Source: JAWKWH01 sp040830725 (GTDB lineage: Bacteria; Pseudomonadota; Alphaproteobacteria; Rhizobiales; Rhizobiaceae). Taken from it: DNA of 64,000 nt. Both the position numbers and the translations under genes were made by a program. The stretch's first letter is position 1; every line of letters starts with the position of its first letter. Below the pieces are notes generated by a model. That model ran no database searches. It was not told where the DNA came from and saw only the letters and a program-made list of their open reading frames with translations. Location of the stretch: positions 1-64,000 of the forward strand of contig JBFOMG010000047.1 of the NCBI GenBank assembly GCA_040830725.1. The letters are read 5' to 3'. Below are positions 61,339 to 64,000 of this stretch, in pieces.

Positions 61339-62079
61339 ATGAGCAGCAATAATTTTCATTCCTCGCATTACCTGATCACTGGCGGGACATCGGGAATCGG
61401 GTACGAATTGGTGCGCCAGCTTCACGAGCGCAATGCGGTTTCGGTTATTGGCCGGCCCTCATCCGGGCTGGATGCATTGAAGCAGAAATTTCCGGGCATC
61501 CGGACCTACGCAGCCGATTTGGCCGACAGTGAAGATGTCGCGCTTGCAGCCGACAAGATCGTGAAGCGCGGCGAGGCGGTTGATGTTCTGATCAACAACG
61601 CGGCCGTGCAAAATACGCCGCAGTTTCTTGACGATGATTTCTGCGTTGAAACCATCAAGCGCGAAATAGCCGTCAATCTGACTGCACCGTCGGTCCTTAT
61701 CTATCTGACCCTGCCGGTGCTTCTGCAGAGCAGCAAAGCCACAGTTCTCAACATCAATTCCGGCCTTGCCCTGGCACCGAAAACAAGCTCAGCGGTCTAT
61801 TGCGCCACGAAAGGCGGGCTCAACATCCTGTCGCAATCGCTGAGCCACCAGTTTGAGTGTGCGAATATCCGTGTGATGCAGGCGTTTTTGCCGCTTGTCG
61901 ACACTGGCATGACAGAGGGCAGGGGATCAGGAAAGCTTTCGGCCGCTGAAGCGGCAAATCAGATCCTCGAAGGCTTGAACGGCAAAAGCCTGAACATCGA
62001 TATCGGCAAGGTCAAACTGTTGCGGCTGTTGATGCGGTTATCGCCGTCATTGGCGCAGAGAATCATGCGGAGAGGATGA
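61339..62079 (+). CDS. Short-chain dehydrogenase/reductase
   Basis: A 246-residue classical SDR: cofactor motif ITGGTSGIGYELVRQLHERN, NNAAVQN, serine in NINSGLALAPKTS and catalytic YCATKGG. The C-terminal part is of the DltE-like type. Substrate unknown. ATG 61339 (a TTG lies one codon before). Followed after 4 bp by the VTT membrane protein, so they form one unit, divergent from the Crp/Fnr gene. Confidence 0.9.
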   Translation: MSSNNFHSSHYLITGGTSGIGYELVRQLHERNAVSVIGRPSSGLDALKQKFPGIRTYAADLADSEDVALAADKIVKRGEAVDVLINNAAVQNTPQFLDDDFCVETIKREIAVNLTAPSVLIYLTLPVLLQSSKATVLNINSGLALAPKTSSAVYCATKGGLNILSQSLSHQFECANIRVMQAFLPLVDTGMTEGRGSGKLSAAEAANQILEGLNGKSLNIDIGKVKLLRLLMRLSPSLAQRIMRRG

Positions 62080-62083
62080 AACC

Positions 62084-62731
62084 GTGAAACCATTGATCAA
62101 AGTGATGCTCATTGTTGGCGCGGTGTTTGCATCCACTTTTATTCTCGGCCGGGTGCTCGGAATACTGACCGTCGATAATGTGCAGATGTGGCTGGAGACC
62201 GTGCAAAGCACCAATCCTGCCTGGGTAGCGGCGCTGGTTGTCCTGCTTCTGTTTGCCGATCTGTTCGTGGCAGTGCCAACGCTGACAGTCACGATATTGG
62301 CCGGATTTTTCCTCGGTTTTCCAGGCGGGTTTGCAACCGGGCTGACCGGCATGTCGCTGGCTGCATTTTGCGGCTATGCAATGAGCTGGCGCTGGGGCGA
62401 TGTCGTGGTTCGGCGCCTTGTGAAAGCACCAGGCGGACGGGAGGCGCTGCGGGAGGCATTTCAGCTTAGTGGTCCGGTGATGATCCTGTTGTCACGGGCA
62501 GCACCAATGGTGCCGGAGGTCGCCGCATGCATGGCCGGTGCAACGCAGATGCCGTTTTCCCGCTATGTGTTCTTTTTCGGTTTGAGCACGCTGCCTTATG
62601 TGGCGATCGCCGCCTATGCGGGCTCGATCAGCTCGGTTGACAGTCCCCAGCCTGCGATATTCGCCGCGATCCTGCTTTACGCCGTTTTGTGGTTCGGCTG
62701 GTTCTGGTTTCGCCGAACGCGGTATGGCTGA
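62084..62731 (+). CDS. VTT/DedA-type (TVP38/TMEM64-like) membrane protein
   Basis: A 215-residue inner-membrane protein starting at GTG 62084 (GGAGAGGA ahead). About five hydrophobic segments. The VTT core is visible as GFFLGFPGGFATGLTGMSLA, then SWRWGDVVVRRLV and LLSRAAPMVPEVAACMAGAT. Proteins of this superfamily move or scramble lipids or carriers; the cargo here is unknown. Coupled to the SDR gene. Confidence 0.87.
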   Translation: MKPLIKVMLIVGAVFASTFILGRVLGILTVDNVQMWLETVQSTNPAWVAALVVLLLFADLFVAVPTLTVTILAGFFLGFPGGFATGLTGMSLAAFCGYAMSWRWGDVVVRRLVKAPGGREALREAFQLSGPVMILLSRAAPMVPEVAACMAGATQMPFSRYVFFFGLSTLPYVAIAAYAGSISSVDSPQPAIFAAILLYAVLWFGWFWFRRTRYG

Positions 62732-62814
62732 GGCCTTCCAACCAATCGATCGTTCACGAAAGCGTGTTCAAGCGATAACTTCTTCGAGATAATCTGTCAT
62801 TGTAATGTGCCGCC

Positions 62815-63198
62815 ATGCGCATCGTGGTTCTGTTTCTGCTGGCGATCTGTTTCGTGTCGGTCTAGGCACTCAGCGGCTATGAGCGAGCGAGTGCTGCAGG
62901 TTACATTGATGCAAATGCGGCTGTGGTCTCTTCAATGGAAGTTGCCGCAAGTGGATTGCCGGGTTCGTTGAGTGATGCTGTATCCGGTGAAACGTCCAAA
63001 CCGAGCAAGGGCGGGTGTGCTTGCAAAGAAATGTCGGGTTCACTGACCCTGGCGTGCGGGGTCACGATTGCGCTGATCGATCAGGACCTGTGCGGCCAGG
63101 TTGCCGGCGCACGGCAAGCCTGGTTTGCGTTTACGCAGACCGACCGCAATGCGCGCATGATGTACCTCCTGAAAAGACCTCCGCGAACCGTCCTTTAA
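62815..63198 (+). pseudogene. Secreted-protein gene interrupted by one in-frame TAG
   Basis: ATG 62815 opens MRIVVLFLLAICFVSV, a typical signal-peptide core, then TAG at 62863-62865. The same frame then continues without a stop as ALSGYERASAAGYIDANAAV and onward for about 110 codons to TAA 63196. The downstream part has GGCACKEMSGSLTLACGVTI, DLCGQVAGARQAWFAF, four cysteines, and a look of a small exported protein. One base change at codon 17 would restore a 127-residue secreted protein. It could be a true pseudogene, a sequencing error, or restart at GTG 62923 without export signal. Family not recognised. Confidence 0.6.
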
Positions 63199-63244
63199 AG
63201 CTGAATTTTTGTGCACGCACCGCGTGCGTCAACTGCTTTAAAGG
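63192..63244 (+). promoter_or_regulatory. Nested hairpin that can cover a downstream ribosome site
   Basis: CCTTTAAAGC (63192-63201) and GCTTTAAAGG (63235-63244) are perfect 10-bp inverted repeats, enclosing a second hairpin GCACGC-ACC-GCGTGC (63213-63227). The right arm contains the AAAGG ahead of ATG 63254, so folding would hide that ribosome site. No T-run follows, which argues against a simple terminator. Confidence 0.5.
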
Positions 63245-63253
63245 ACCGGTTTC

Positions 63254-63430
63254 ATGCTGGAAAGACGTCTGTTTATGGCGGAAGCAATCGCTTCCGGCCG
63301 TTCAATCCGTGCAGCACCCGCTGCATCTGAGGGAAAGCGCAATCCGCGCCGACCCATTTCCAATATTCCGCAACTGGATTTTTGCGTTGCGCATGATCAC
63401 AACCAACATCATCCGGAATTTCAGATATGA
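63254..63430 (+). CDS. Candidate 58-residue small protein coupled to the L,D-transpeptidase gene
   Basis: ATG 63254 has AAAGGA about 8 bp ahead; the frame ends TGA 63430, overlapping the next start (ATGA). The peptide is basic with MLERRLFMAEAIASGRSIRA at its start and a His-rich end (AHDHNQHHPEFQI). No family recognised. It may be a coupling leader rather than a functional protein. Confidence 0.4.
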   Translation: MLERRLFMAEAIASGRSIRAAPAASEGKRNPRRPISNIPQLDFCVAHDHNQHHPEFQI

Positions 63431-64000
63431 GTTGCGGACCAACGAATCCTGCCCGCAGGGTGTTCCTCGGTGTGGCCGGCAGCTTCGGCCTGATGACTGT
63501 CGCCAGTTGCAACACCACTCCTGTGGAACCCAGTCCGGAGCCGCGTCCCGCTCCAGCGCCAGACAACGCGCTCTATCCTGCATTGCCCGATGAACAATTT
63601 CCCATTCCGGCAATCAAGATGGGGCAGCTGAAGCGAAAATTCCAACGCCGGCAGGTTGCCTACCCCACGCCCGAACAACCTGGCACCGTCGTGGTCGATA
63701 CGGGCAGATTCTACCTCTACCATGTTGAGGCGGGGGGAACGGCCATGCGCTATGGCGTCGGTCTGGGCCGCGCCGGATTTGAGTGGTCTGGCCGGGCACG
63801 AATCGCATGGAAGCGAAAGTGGCCAACCTGGACACCGCCTGACGAGATGATCGAGCGGCAGCCTGAGCTGGCCAAATGGAGCGCCGAGAACGGGGGCATG
63901 CCACCGGGACTTCTCAATCCACTCGGATCGCGGGCGCTCTACATCTTTCAAGGCAAGCAAGACACGCTCTACCGGCTGCACGGGACGCCGGAGATTTCAA
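63427..64000 (+). CDS. L,D-transpeptidase (YkuD/ErfK-like), 3' end beyond window
   Basis: The frame runs from ATG 63427 to the right window edge (191 codons seen). The N-terminus has ARRVFLGVAGSFGLMTVASC, a twin-arginine-like lipoprotein signal with Cys at about 28, then a proline-rich spacer. The start of the YkuD domain follows: GTVVVDTGRFYLYHVEAGG, MRYGVGLGRAGFEWSGRARI, PTWTPPDEMIER, GSRALYIFQG and RLHGT. The catalytic cysteine region SxGCxR lies beyond the edge. Such enzymes make 3-3 peptidoglycan cross-links or attach outer-membrane proteins. It overlaps the 58-residue ORF. Confidence 0.88.
   Translation, partial: MSCGPTNPARRVFLGVAGSFGLMTVASCNTTPVEPSPEPRPAPAPDNALYPALPDEQFPIPAIKMGQLKRKFQRRQVAYPTPEQPGTVVVDTGRFYLYHVEAGGTAMRYGVGLGRAGFEWSGRARIAWKRKWPTWTPPDEMIERQPELAKWSAENGGMPPGLLNPLGSRALYIFQGKQDTLYRLHGTPEIS

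Noticed and set aside
1..64000. CRISPR arrays, tRNA/rRNA genes, prophage or transposase genes
   Set aside because: None was found on reading; occasional GGTTCGAA-like strings fall inside coding sequence without a cloverleaf.

Overview
The window looks like chromosomal DNA of an alphaproteobacterium of the order Hyphomicrobiales (Rhizobiales). The reasons are gene content and order: rsmB - heparinase-like gene - purH; tkt - gap - small membrane protein - pgk, with DUF4164 and zapA divergent from tkt; a full-length biotin-dependent pyruvate carboxylase; a livHMGF operon followed by a small conserved membrane protein; and DUF1674/SDHAF4 and DUF465 proteins. Base composition and coding style look even across the window. 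I see no rRNA, tRNA, CRISPR array, prophage or intact insertion sequence, so this is mostly core genome with a few accessory islands.

Layout. 1-2.6 kb: the end of a BMP-type (nucleoside/simple-sugar) ABC importer. 2.7-6.2 kb: cyclopropane fatty acid synthase, an isolated small plus-strand transcription unit, a TadG-like von Willebrand protein, and the succinate dehydrogenase assembly factor. 6.3-11.2 kb: rsmB, heparinase II/III-like protein, purH. 11.2-13.4 kb: a membrane-anchored LytTR regulator divergent from a DUF2141 protein and a membrane protein. 13.4-16 kb: a LysR regulator divergent from mmsA, with a perfect T-N11-A palindrome between them. 16.6-19.3 kb: a GntR/FCD regulator, a DapA-family enzyme and a hydroxyproline-epimerase-like protein, probably part of a hydroxyproline route. 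19.5-25.6 kb: a branched-chain amino acid ABC importer whose ATPase LivG carries a fused C-terminal helix-hairpin-helix-like domain. 25.8-38.1 kb: pyc, an MFS carrier, an SH3 protein, a LysR/small-ORF/NAD-epimerase module and an RND efflux pair. 38.5-46.6 kb: lower glycolysis and pentose phosphate genes (tkt-gap-sORF-pgk), zapA, and NAD salvage (pncB, pncA). 46.6-53.2 kb: the ABC-F protein Uup, a 515-bp element with terminal inverted repeats, thiN, and a TPP riboswitch controlling thiBPQ. 53.3-59.3 kb: an M48 lipoprotein protease, purEK, two DUF465 proteins and acs. 59.6-64 kb: a DUF2235 hydrolase, a Crp/Fnr regulator, an SDR, a VTT/DedA-type membrane protein, a secreted-protein gene broken by one amber codon, and the start of an L,D-transpeptidase.

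The least explained signals are these. (1) A 113-bp double-hairpin repeat is present three times: twice inside the 515-bp TA-flanked inverted-repeat element and once directly after a DUF465 gene. (2) An isolated plus-strand unit near 4.1 kb has a 15-nt perfect complement to the universal 3' end of 16S rRNA, a 23-codon ORF and a strong terminator. (3) LivG is fused to a domain resembling the C-terminal extension of rhizobial NuoE/L21. (4) There are small ORFs coupled to larger genes (56 aa at 32.6 kb, 57 aa between gap and pgk, 58 aa at 63.3 kb). (5) One secreted-protein gene is interrupted by a single in-frame TAG.

All functional calls come from reading motifs and neighbourhood; no database search was run.
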